DNA of 64,000 nt from an uncultured Alphaproteobacteria bacterium (GTDB lineage Bacteria; Pseudomonadota; Alphaproteobacteria; SP197), in contig CALSLK010000002.1 of assembly GCA_943787175.1 (NCBI GenBank), positions 62,001 to 126,000 of the forward strand. The letters run 5' to 3'. Below, piece by piece: positions 45,566-51,640 of this stretch. The notes below the pieces were generated by a model. It saw nothing but the letters and a program-made list of their open reading frames with translations, was not told the origin of the DNA and ran no database searches. The first letter of the stretch is position 1. Every line of letters begins with the position of its first letter. The position numbers and the translations under genes were made by a program.

Positions 45566-45589
45566 ATGCAAGCATTTACTGACCTTTGA
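45566..45589 (+). pseudogene. Precursor-like unit 6, cut by an IS after seven codons
   Basis: TTAGGAGTGATTCCC and the start MQAFTDL are followed directly by the IS end at 45587, whose first bases supply a stop (TGA). The rest of the unit and anything that once lay downstream of the array is missing. Confidence 0.7.
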
Positions 45590-45604
45590 ATAGCCCCTAG
45601 TTTT

Positions 45605-46481
45605 CTAGACGCCTTCGGTTATCGTTTTCTGCTGCCGTTCGAACTCAACGGGCGACAGCATCCCGTTCTTCGTATGCTTTCGCTTGGGGATTGTAGAACA
45701 TCTCGATGTAGTCGAACACATCCTGCCTGGCATCGGCTCGGGTTTTATAGGTCCTGCGCCTTATCCGTTCACGTTTGAGCAGATTGAAGAAGCTCTCCGC
45801 GACAGCGTTGTCATGACAGTTGCCGCGCCGGCTCATCGAATGCTCCAGATTGTGCGCCCTGAGGAATGACGCCCAGTCCCGGCTGGTGAACTGGGAACCC
45901 TGGTCCGAGTGGATCAGCACCCTGTTCTTCGGCTTTCTGCGCCACACCGCCATCAACAGCGCCTGCAGGACAACGTCCGTCGTCTGGCGGCTCTGGATGG
46001 ACCAGCCAACGACACGACGGGAGTAGAGGTCGATCACGACAGCCAGATAGGCAAAGCCTTCAAGGGTCCTGATGTAGGTGATGTCCGTCACCCAGACCTT
46101 GTCCGGGTCCTCCACGTCGAACTGCCGGTCCAGCGTGTTATCGACGACCACGGACGGCTTGCCGCCATAAACGCCAGGCCGGCGCCTGTAGCCGATCTGG
46201 GCCTTGATGTCCGCCTGCCTCGCAAGGCGGGCGACACGGTTCGGGCAGCACGTCTCACCCTGATCCAGCAGGTCATCATGTAGCTTGCGATATCCATACA
46301 CCTTGCCGCTCTCCTTCCAGGCCTTCCGGATCAGCTCGGTCTGGCGCGCGTCTTCCCGGGCCCGCTTGCTCAGCGGGTTCCTGAGCCAGGCGTAGAAGCC
46401 GCTGGGGTGGATGCGCAGACAGCGACACATCGCACGCACCGGAAACACCGGGCGATGCTCGGCAACGAACGCGTATCTCAC
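45605..46481 (-). pseudogene. IS3-family transposase OrfB, C-terminus frameshifted
   Basis: A DDE transposase starting (GTG 46481) RYAFVAEHRPVFPVRAMC, with HTH_21 region YGYRKLHDDLLDQGETCC and catalytic residues in VWVTDITYIRTLEG, IHSDQGSQFTS and DNAVAESFFNLLKRE. After MFYNP a run of four C (45686-45689 on the other strand as G) shifts the frame and it stops early at 45645; with three it continues KRKHTKNGMLSPVEFE and ends at 45605. The element is therefore inactive or the base is an error. Confidence 0.85.
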
Positions 46482-46747
46482 TTTGCATCCCTGGCGAAAT
46501 ACGCGGTGGCTTTTTTTAGGATGTCGCGTTCCTCGGTCACCCTCGTCAGCTCGCGCTTCAACCGACGGATCTCGGCATCCCTGTCGTCACCGCCGGACGG
46601 CGCCGAGAACTTCTTCTTCCACGCGTAGAGCGAATGCGGGCTTACGCCCAGGCGCTGCGAAACCTCCGAAACCGGATAACCCCGCTCGGTGATTTGCGCT
46701 ACCGCGTCGCGTTTGAAATCGTCGCTGAAATTACTTTTGCTCATCAT
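46478..46747 (-). CDS. IS3-family transposase OrfA (second element)
   Basis: A protein of 89 residues: MSKSNFSDDFKRDAVAQITE, HTH region VSEVSQRLGVSPHSLYAWKK and zipper AEIRRLKRELTRVTEERDIL. CTAAAAAAAGCC near 46508 is a run suited to programmed -1 frameshifting into orfB. The gene starts behind GGAGGCC. It is complete. Confidence 0.92.
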   Translation of the reverse strand: MMSKSNFSDDFKRDAVAQITERGYPVSEVSQRLGVSPHSLYAWKKKFSAPSGGDDRDAEIRRLKRELTRVTEERDILKKATAYFARDAK

Positions 46748-46805
46748 GGCCTCCTTGCCTCAAATTTAGGGAAGAAGGTGTCTACGAATCTCGGGGCTAT
46801 TCAGT

Positions 46806-47357
46806 TTCTCAAAGTGGTCCACGCCAAACAATGAACTGGCCAAGACCTTCGCCTTCATCGATGGCAGGCCACGCGAGGTTGACCAAATGTCTAGTGCATC
46901 GTCGCTAGCCATCAAAGCAGGCCATTTCAATGAACCGTTTATTCTGCAGGAAGGCACTTTGCGCCTGGGACTACCTCCCGACGCCTTAGAAGGCGAGATA
47001 ACCGAGCCGGTGTCCTGCGATATAGCACCGCTGCAGGGCTCACTTGACGGCATCATACACGGTGACGGGCGGGTCATTCGAACCGATCCCGCCAACAATA
47101 TATATGTCATTGGCGCTGACGAGATTACCCTTGATGGGCCCGGTGTGGCAGAGGCAAAGTTGACGCAGGTAAGACCCACCGAGCGGCCAGATCCTGCTCG
47201 CGGGGCCCTTCAGTGTCAGGCCCTGATGGCATGCACTGGATATAAATGGTCGGCACTTTTTGTTTATCGCCCGACTACTGACTTTTTCGTCTACCTGCTT
47301 GCGCCTGTATCTGTATCTGGGGCCGTCACAGTGACGGCGGCTGTGACGTCACTGTGA
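46806..47357 (+). pseudogene. 3' part of an unknown gene truncated by the second IS
   Basis: The frame is open from the IS border and reads FSKWSTPNNELAKTFAFIDG, then GHFNEPFILQEGTLRLGLPP, LQGSLDGIIHGDGRVIRTDP and NNIYVIGADEITLDGPG. Composition is protein-like, and the first Met is only at 46887, so the real start is lost in the IS. The last third overlaps the convergent gene at 47291 and may be read-through. No family was recognised; the upstream part must have lain where the precursor array now ends. Confidence 0.4.
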
Positions 47358-47665
47358 CGTTGCCTGTAACGTTTCACTCGCTCGTTTGAAGTGTCACTTT
47401 TGAACTGACGCGCACCCCAATTATGGGGCGAGAGAACGCTGTCGTTATCGTCCAAAAGCCCTGTTTCCCGCAGCTTTTCAAGGTGCCTCCGAGCAGCTGG
47501 AAGACGCAACCGGCAAGCAAAGGAAATGTCTTTTTCGCTGGGCAAAACGCCGTCATTCATAGACGCAAGACACAAGATTGAAACCCAGAATTTATAGGTT
47601 TCAAAGCAAAGTGACTGCACTTTGGGATCGTTAAGTGCTTCGGAATGGAGTCGAAACCACCTCAT
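47291..47665 (-). CDS. Phage-type replication protein, N-terminal winged-helix domain
   Basis: A protein of 124 residues beginning MRWFRLHSEALNDPKVQSLC, then FWVSILCLASMNDGVLPSEK and RRHLEKLRETGLLDDNDSVL and SNERVKRYRQRHSDVTAAVT. This is the layout of the N-terminal domain of phage replisome organisers and related plasmid or phage replication proteins, which normally continue with a longer helicase-loader part; here it stops after a Thr/Val-rich linker, so it may be truncated. It points to a phage or plasmid origin of this cargo. Confidence 0.55.
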   Translation of the reverse strand: MRWFRLHSEALNDPKVQSLCFETYKFWVSILCLASMNDGVLPSEKDISFACRLRLPAARRHLEKLRETGLLDDNDSVLSPHNWGARQFKSDTSNERVKRYRQRHSDVTAAVTVTAPDTDTGASR

Positions 47666-47721
47666 TTATGTCTTTGATTCTGGGTATGACTCTGTCTTGA
47701 TTGATGCTGCGGGAGGTGAAG

Positions 47722-48321
47722 ATGCGACAAATAGTAATCGGGCTAGTGCTTGTGGCGCTGTTCGCAGTAACAGCTCGCGCCGAAGAGCCTTGGGATGGGT
47801 GGCAGAGCGACTTCATAGACCCCGCTGACGAATTCGACCCCGCTGACCAAGCCCTGTGGCTGCGGGGGGTAACGAGTGTCTTTATCATGACCGCTGACAG
47901 CGTAACGGACGGCTGCTGGACGAACGAGAGCGCCGTCAGGACCGCCATCGAACTCTCGCTGCGGCGTGCAGGAATCGAGGTCGAACAGACCTTCCTACGA
48001 TATGATGCCTTCATGTCATATGATGCCTTCATGTCATCGTTTGCTGCAAGGAGCGATCATCCGCACGTGCTCTTTCTCGCTGTGATTGGCGAAAGACTGG
48101 GACATGGCGGCTGCCTAGGCAGGTACGAGTTGCAATTCGCTCAGATGGTCCAAGCCGACCTGATCGTGCCGGGCGCATCTGATTTGATGGTTTTTGACCC
48201 TATGAACAATAGTGGCCTCCTGTCTGGCTATGACACCATGAACGAACATGTCCGTACCTTCGCGATAGAACAGACGGACGCCCTCGCCCTGCGCATCCTT
48301 CGCGCACGGGATGCTGAGTGA
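47722..48321 (+). CDS. Secreted protein of unknown function
   Basis: About 199 residues from ATG 47722 with GGGAGGTGAAG upstream. Signal peptide MRQIVIGLVLVALFAVTARA, mature start EEPWDGWQSDF. Contains two Cys and an 18-base tandem duplication giving YDAFMS twice (about 47998-48034). No family was recognised. Its stop overlaps the next gene start (GTGA), so it forms a unit with the small lipoprotein. Confidence 0.6.
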   Translation: MRQIVIGLVLVALFAVTARAEEPWDGWQSDFIDPADEFDPADQALWLRGVTSVFIMTADSVTDGCWTNESAVRTAIELSLRRAGIEVEQTFLRYDAFMSYDAFMSSFAARSDHPHVLFLAVIGERLGHGGCLGRYELQFAQMVQADLIVPGASDLMVFDPMNNSGLLSGYDTMNEHVRTFAIEQTDALALRILRARDAE

Positions 48322-48548
48322 TCAAACGCGTCGTAGGTGCCATCCTGCTCGTGGGGTGTCTCGCCGCATGTGACGATCCCGATGAGAAATACGATGAGGG
48401 CTATGGCGATGGGTATGCTGTTGGTTACAACACTACCTGCGAGATCCGAGCTACCGATATCTATGGCTACTTCGACAACGAGCATTATGCTCGAGGATAT
48501 GCCCGTGGCGTGACGGATGGCATTATCGCCTGCAACAGGACCCGCTAG
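48318..48548 (+). CDS. Small lipoprotein with Gly-Tyr repeats
   Basis: A protein of 76 residues from GTG 48318. Lipobox LAAC after MIKRVVGAILLVGC gives a 58-residue mature lipoprotein. The mature part is built on Gly-Tyr steps: YDEGYGDGYAVGYNTTC and YARGYARGVTDG, with two Cys. Such GYxxGY lipoproteins occur on phage and mobile elements; the function is unknown. It overlaps the upstream secreted gene by 4 bases. Confidence 0.65.
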   Translation: MIKRVVGAILLVGCLAACDDPDEKYDEGYGDGYAVGYNTTCEIRATDIYGYFDNEHYARGYARGVTDGIIACNRTR

Positions 48549-48777
48549 TAGTCAGAACCAGCAGATAGCCGTGCGTTGATTGATTATCGTTGTGTTGAGA
48601 GTTGCACTGGCAGTTCCGGCTCTCGCTTATGACGAAGCGGATGGAGCAGAGTTACGCGGGTTTTCATGCCAAATGTGATAACCACAGAGGCGCACAACAT
48701 ATCCTTGATCACACCCTAATGTTCTTCTATTGTTCTCTTGCGTTTAACTGCGTCGCCAGAGGGCAGGAAAAACAAGC

Positions 48778-49266
48778 ATGGCTAAGGTAGAAGAACGTAG
48801 TCGGGGTGGCTCGAAGCCCGGTGAGCGCCGTGGTGGTCGACAGAAAGGCACGCCCAACAAGGCCAGCGCCGCTACTTGGGAACGCATCCATAACGACGCG
48901 GATCCCATCGGTTTTCTGATTGCCATCATGAACGGCGAAGGTGTCGAATCCGGGTCGATCAAAGACGGCACCGATAGCGACCTGATTGTGCCGACGCTGG
49001 ATCAGCGCCTGAACGCGTCGTCACAGCTTTCACGTTGGATGCCTCCCCCACCCAGAGTTCGCCCTATCGCCATGGACCTCCCCGACATGAACGAGCCGTC
49101 TGACATGGTGGCGACAATGTCGTCCGTTGTATCTGCGATGGCGCAGGGCGAAGTCACGCCAGACGAGGCCAAGGCAGTTGCTGATGTGGTCGAGATACAG
49201 CGTCGCGTTATCGAAACCGAAAGCCTTGAAAACCGCATCACCGCCTTGGAAGGAATCAGGAAATGA
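48778..49266 (+). CDS. DUF5681-like phage protein
   Basis: A protein of 162 residues. The basic N-terminus GGSKPGERRGGRQKGTPNKA is the DUF5681 signature found in phage and mobile-element proteins near terminase genes. The middle is acidic and Pro-rich; the C-terminus is helical (VVEIQRRVIETESLENRITA). It is probably a packaging or DNA-binding accessory in its original phage. Its stop overlaps the next small gene (ATGA). Confidence 0.65.
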   Translation: MAKVEERSRGGSKPGERRGGRQKGTPNKASAATWERIHNDADPIGFLIAIMNGEGVESGSIKDGTDSDLIVPTLDQRLNASSQLSRWMPPPPRVRPIAMDLPDMNEPSDMVATMSSVVSAMAQGEVTPDEAKAVADVVEIQRRVIETESLENRITALEGIRK

Positions 49267-49439
49267 GCGCATTGAAACGCCGCGTGAGACGCTTGGATCA
49301 GCGCAGTGGCAATCCCCCGCCGATTGTCGTGCGAAGCCTGCCCGATGACACGCCAGAAGACATTGAGCGCATGATTGCCAAGGCCACCAATGGAGACGCC
49401 ACGGCAAACGTCCTGCACATCAAGTGGGTCTTTGTTTGA
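49263..49439 (+). CDS. Small protein, 58 residues
   Basis: Starts ATGAGC overlapping the upstream stop. The sequence begins MSALKRRVRRLDQRSGNPPP, then VRSLPDDTPEDIERMIAKAT, and ends HIKWVFV. Basic N-terminus, acidic helix in the middle. The last 30 bases recur as an inverted copy at 50816-50845. No family was recognised; it is probably co-translated with the DUF5681-like protein. Confidence 0.55.
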   Translation: MSALKRRVRRLDQRSGNPPPIVVRSLPDDTPEDIERMIAKATNGDATANVLHIKWVFV

Positions 49440-49521
49440 CCATACCCTCATCCAAAGAAGCTACGCCTGAAGAGATGCTCGCTGCAGCTTAGTGGGGAAA
49501 CTTCATTAAGAAGCGCCGGGG

Positions 49522-49818
49522 TTAACGGATGCATTCCACCGATAAGGGTTCGTTGAAGTTGGAGACACCCATAAAGAGCAGGTGAGCCGAACCTGCATCA
49601 ACGATCCCACTTGCAGTAGCAGCCATCTGGCCGTCTGCATACAAGGCGCACTTGACGATAAATCCATGATCGCTCAGGTCGCCGGTGAAATATGAGGCCT
49701 CTACGGCCCCAAAATCTGTATTGGTGGTATCGATAGACAGAACTTGTCCATCGACCTCTTCAGCGTGAGCTGGTCCGGCTAACAGCACGCTTGTAAGAAG
49801 CGCAAATACCCACCTCAT
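49522..49818 (-). CDS. Small secreted protein of unknown function
   Basis: About 98 residues from ATG 49818 (GGAGGAC 8 bases away; ATG 49824 is too close to it). Signal peptide MRWVFALLTSVLLAGPAHA, mature EEVDGQVLSIDTTNTDFG, ending LSVECIR. Two Cys could form a disulfide. No relatives were recognised. It is reversed relative to its neighbours and bracketed by a 30-base inverted repeat (49412-49441 and 50816-50845). Confidence 0.6.
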   Translation of the reverse strand: MRWVFALLTSVLLAGPAHAEEVDGQVLSIDTTNTDFGAVEASYFTGDLSDHGFIVKCALYADGQMAATASGIVDAGSAHLLFMGVSNFNEPLSVECIR

Positions 49819-49904
49819 AGTCATGTCCTCCGCTTATTGCTGTTCTCAACTAGTCACGAATGCAGCACGGCGGTCAATGACACGGGCGGCTTTATGCTAC
49901 CGCT

Positions 49905-49987
49905 TAGCAGACTGCCTGCCCATTGCCGCTAAGCCGCAGCTGTGACTAAGCTGCTTCCAGCTATCTGGAGGCGGCATCATGAGACGG
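49905..49987 (+). repeat. Shared leader repeat, copy 1 (before pentapeptide gene 1)
   Basis: 83 bases nearly identical to 51560-51640 and 53830-53901: the tail of a small gene (AGCAGACTGCCTG to CAGCTGTGA), GCAGCT seven bases AGCTGC as a hairpin, TCCAGCTATCTGGA as a second hairpin, then GGAGGCGGCATC and ATGAGACG. The start codon and first three codons are part of the repeat, so a transferable expression signal is likely. Confidence 0.75.
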
Positions 49988-50664
49988 TTGTTTGCGTTTG
50001 CCACAGTCTTGCTTGCTGGCAGCCCCGGCATGGGCTGACTGCGACGATGGTGACTGTGTTCAGTGTGACCTCAGCAGGCGCCGACCTCAGCGGTGCCAAC
50101 CTCGAGGGTGCCGTCCTCGAGCGGTGCCTTCCTCACCGCTGCCCACCTCAGCTGTGCGCAACCCTCAGAGATGCCAACCTCAGCGGTGCCAACCTCATGG
50201 GTGCCAACCTCAGGCATGCCGACCTCAGGCGTGCCGACCTCAGCGATGCCAACCTCAGCGGTGCCAACCTCAGGGGTGCCAGTCTCAGCGGTGTCAACCT
50301 CAGCGGTGTCAACCTCATGGGTGCCAACCTCATGGGTGCCTACCTCAGTGGTGCCTACCTCAGTGGTGCCTACCTCAGTGGTGCCCTCCTCTTCGGTGCC
50401 TACCTCAGCGATGCCGACCTCAGTGGTGCCAACCTCAGCGGTGCCAACCTCAGCGGTGCCGACCTCAGCGATGCCGACCTCAGCGGTGCCGACCTCAGCG
50501 GTGCCCACCTCGGCAGTACCAGCCTCAGCGGTGCTGACGTCAGCGATGCCACCCTCGACGGTCTCAACATCAAGGGTGCCGATCTCAGTGGTGCTTTGAT
50601 GCAGGGCGTCGTGTTCTGCAATACCGTGATGCCGGACGACTCAGTCCTCTACTCAGGCTGCTGA
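49980..50664 (+). pseudogene. Pentapeptide-repeat protein 1, frame broken near the signal peptide
   Basis: The start ATGAGACGG (49980) gives MRRLFAFATVLLA as in gene 2, but the frame breaks near 50022. Another frame continues APAWADCDDGDCVQCDLS, then the pentapeptide frame follows: over 20 repeats of Ala-(Asp/Asn)-Leu-Ser-Gly ([17 protein letters not shown]) to about 50600, ending VLYSGC. Two more shifts (about 50120 and 50150) cancel each other. Such right-handed beta-helices mimic DNA or bind surfaces; with a signal peptide this one would be exported. Confidence 0.7.
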
Positions 50665-50714
50665 GTGGTGGGAGGACTACCAGAGCCGGCAGTGAGCGGT
50701 TTGGTGACTGAGGT
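50663..50714 (+). repeat. 52-base repeat, copy 1
   Basis: GAGTGGTGGGAGGACTACC, AGAGCCGGCAGTGAGCGG and TTTGGTGACTGAGGT, found again at 53777-53828 with one difference. One frame reads EWWEDYQSRQ and stop, so it is probably the 3' end of a lost small gene duplicated with its neighbourhood. Confidence 0.7.
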
Positions 50715-50815
50715 GGGCGGCCATTGCCGCTAAACTCGGTGTGACGACTAAGAGCCTCCGGTTTAGGCCTCGGCGGGCATGCAGCCAGCAGTGCTAGAAG
50801 CAGCGGATGAGGACG

Positions 50816-50845
50816 TGGTCAAACAAAGACCCGCTTGATTGCAGG
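50816..50845 (-). repeat. Inverted copy of the 3' end of the 58-residue gene
   Basis: TGGTCAAACAAAGACCC then CTTGAT and TGCAGG match the reverse complement of 49412-49441 with one mismatch and one missing base. The pair encloses the secreted-protein gene at 49522 and pentapeptide gene 1. It is a trace of local rearrangement or inversion. Confidence 0.6.
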
Positions 50846-50853
50846 TAATCTGA

Positions 50854-51111
50854 TCAACTTATGACTTTTTCGTTGTCCTTATCACCAACGGACGCTCGGA
50901 AAGCCGCGAGCCAAGTGACAATCAAGATACCAAAAAAGTTCCAGAGCAAAATGCTGCGCCAGCCTTTGTGCGCGCGAAACACCGCTATAATCGATGGTGT
51001 CCAATATAAGACAATGAATGCCCAACTCCCGGCATCCTCACTCCTGCTGCTTAGATAGCCAACAACAAAAAGACCAACAAACAGCGCAATTATAGCAATG
51101 ACCATGTTCAT
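50854..51111 (-). CDS. Superinfection-immunity-like small membrane protein
   Basis: A protein of 85 residues. First hydrophobic segment MVIAIIALFVGLFVVGYL, loop SSRSEDAGSW, then the family-like block YWTPSIIAVFRAHKGWRSIL, LLWNFFGILIVTWLAAF and a charged tail. The Pro-x-Ile-Ile-Ala, charged loop, Asn-Phe-Phe-Gly, Trp-Leu-Ala pattern matches the T4 Imm-type superinfection immunity family (PF14373). Members may block DNA entry of related phages, but many are of unknown role. It lies next to the nuclease-helicase gene. Confidence 0.6.
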   Translation of the reverse strand: MNMVIAIIALFVGLFVVGYLSSRSEDAGSWAFIVLYWTPSIIAVFRAHKGWRSILLWNFFGILIVTWLAAFRASVGDKDNEKVIS

Positions 51112-51161
51112 AGGCTGTCTTCCCCGATGACATTGTTACTAAAATATCTGGAGGCGTCACA

Positions 51162-51443
51162 TTGAAAGTAGTTACTGCGATCATTTTGGCACTGGGCCTT
51201 TGGTACTTCTTCGTGCTGGAACAGGACCAATGGTTGGCTTTCGTCTATTCAAACAAGGACGACCTGACCACGCATGAAATGTATGGGCCCTATGATTCCT
51301 TGGAGAAATGCCGAGACGCAGCACTGGCCGTGATTTACGACCGTAGCTTGCAAGAACATGCCGATTACGAGTGTGGTTTGAATTGCGAGCCATGGGGCAG
51401 CGATGGCGGCTTTCCGATGATGTGCGAAGTGACCTCACGATGA
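51162..51443 (+). CDS. Small membrane-anchored or exported protein
   Basis: A protein of 93 residues from TTG 51162 with ATCTGGAGGCGTCAC upstream, a ribosome site like that of the shared leader repeats. N-terminal hydrophobic segment KVVTAIILALGLWYFFVL, then a Cys-containing domain: PYDSLEKCRDAALAVIYD, DYECGLNCEPWG and FPMMCEVTS. Five Cys suggest periplasmic disulfides. The DYECGLNC motif recurs in small proteobacterial proteins of unknown function, from memory only. Confidence 0.6.
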   Translation: MKVVTAIILALGLWYFFVLEQDQWLAFVYSNKDDLTTHEMYGPYDSLEKCRDAALAVIYDRSLQEHADYECGLNCEPWGSDGGFPMMCEVTSR

Positions 51444-51447
51444 AATC

Positions 51448-51600
51448 ATGCCCACTGACCGCGACATCTGGACTGCTGCCAACGAGTTCATCAAGGCAAA
51501 CGATGACCCACTGCTGCACGTAGCGTTGCGTTATGACGCACTCCTGAAAGAGGGCGACCTAGCAGACTGCCTGCGCATTGCCGCTAAGCCGCAGCTGTGA
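51448..51600 (+). CDS. Small protein, 50 residues
   Basis: ATG 51448, four bases after the upstream stop. Begins MPTDRDIWTAANEFIKANDD, then LLHVALRYDALLKEGDLADC and ends LRIAAKPQL. Acidic and helical; similar short proteins with DIW and a duplicated helix are common on mobile elements. Its last 40 bases are the first part of the shared leader repeat, and truncated tails of the same gene precede the pentapeptide genes at 49905 and 53830. Confidence 0.55.
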   Translation: MPTDRDIWTAANEFIKANDDPLLHVALRYDALLKEGDLADCLRIAAKPQL

Positions 51601-51640
51601 CTAAGCTGCTTCCAGCTATCTGGAGGCGCATCATGAGACG
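51560..51640 (+). repeat. Shared leader repeat, copy 2 (before the nuclease-helicase gene)
   Basis: Same block as 49905-49987 with one base fewer in GGAGGCGCATC. Here the first half is still the 3' end of a complete small gene (51448-51600), suggesting that this is the ancestral copy from which the others were derived. Confidence 0.75.

Larger units (their letters stand above)
44331..45586 (+). repeat. Tandem array of leader-core small genes, about seven units
   Basis: Units of 213-276 bases repeat the same layout: spacer GACCAACTGAGATCAACC, then a ribosome site (TTAGGAGTAATTCCC or TGAGGAGTAATTCCC), then ATG and a leader of 44 codons that is nearly identical, then an unrelated stretch of 45-93 bases, then a common end reading GGCTGCTGA or TGCTGCTGA. 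Starts are at 44400, 44613, 44846, 45067, 45343 and 45566; an older unit remnant lies at 44331-44380, cut by the left IS. The DNA is constant outside and hypervariable inside, the pattern of RiPP precursor families. Confidence 0.8.
45587..46803 (-). mobile_element. Second IS3-family element, inserted in the array
   Basis: Terminal inverted repeats of about 30 bases with mismatches: TGAATAGCCCC at 45587 and GGGGCTATTCA at 46803, extending to the GACGCCTTC and GAAGGTGTC blocks. Length 1,217 bases, with orfA and orfB on the reverse strand. The flanks (CTT left, GTT right) show no target duplication, so sequence on one side has been exchanged or deleted since insertion. Confidence 0.9.

Noticed and set aside
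44331-45586. CRISPR-like array
   Set aside because: Units are 213-276 bases with start codons, ribosome sites and stops; the variable parts are translated tails, and repeats are not short palindromes with fixed-length spacers.
46766-47179. Reverse-strand frame of 137 codons
   Set aside because: Ser/Pro-rich composition and overlap with a more protein-like forward frame; it also runs into the IS end.
48597-48790. Small forward gene between the lipoprotein and the DUF5681-like gene
   Set aside because: Only TTG starts, no ribosome site, and the frame overlaps the next gene start; it may be a remnant.
50071-50621. Long reverse- and forward-strand frames with Glu-Val-Gly-Thr-Ala, Val-Pro-Thr-Ser-Ala or Cys-Gln-Pro-Gln-Arg repeats
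   Set aside because: They are shadows of the 15-base repeat encoding the pentapeptide frame; none has a signal or ribosome site matching the paralogue at 53894.
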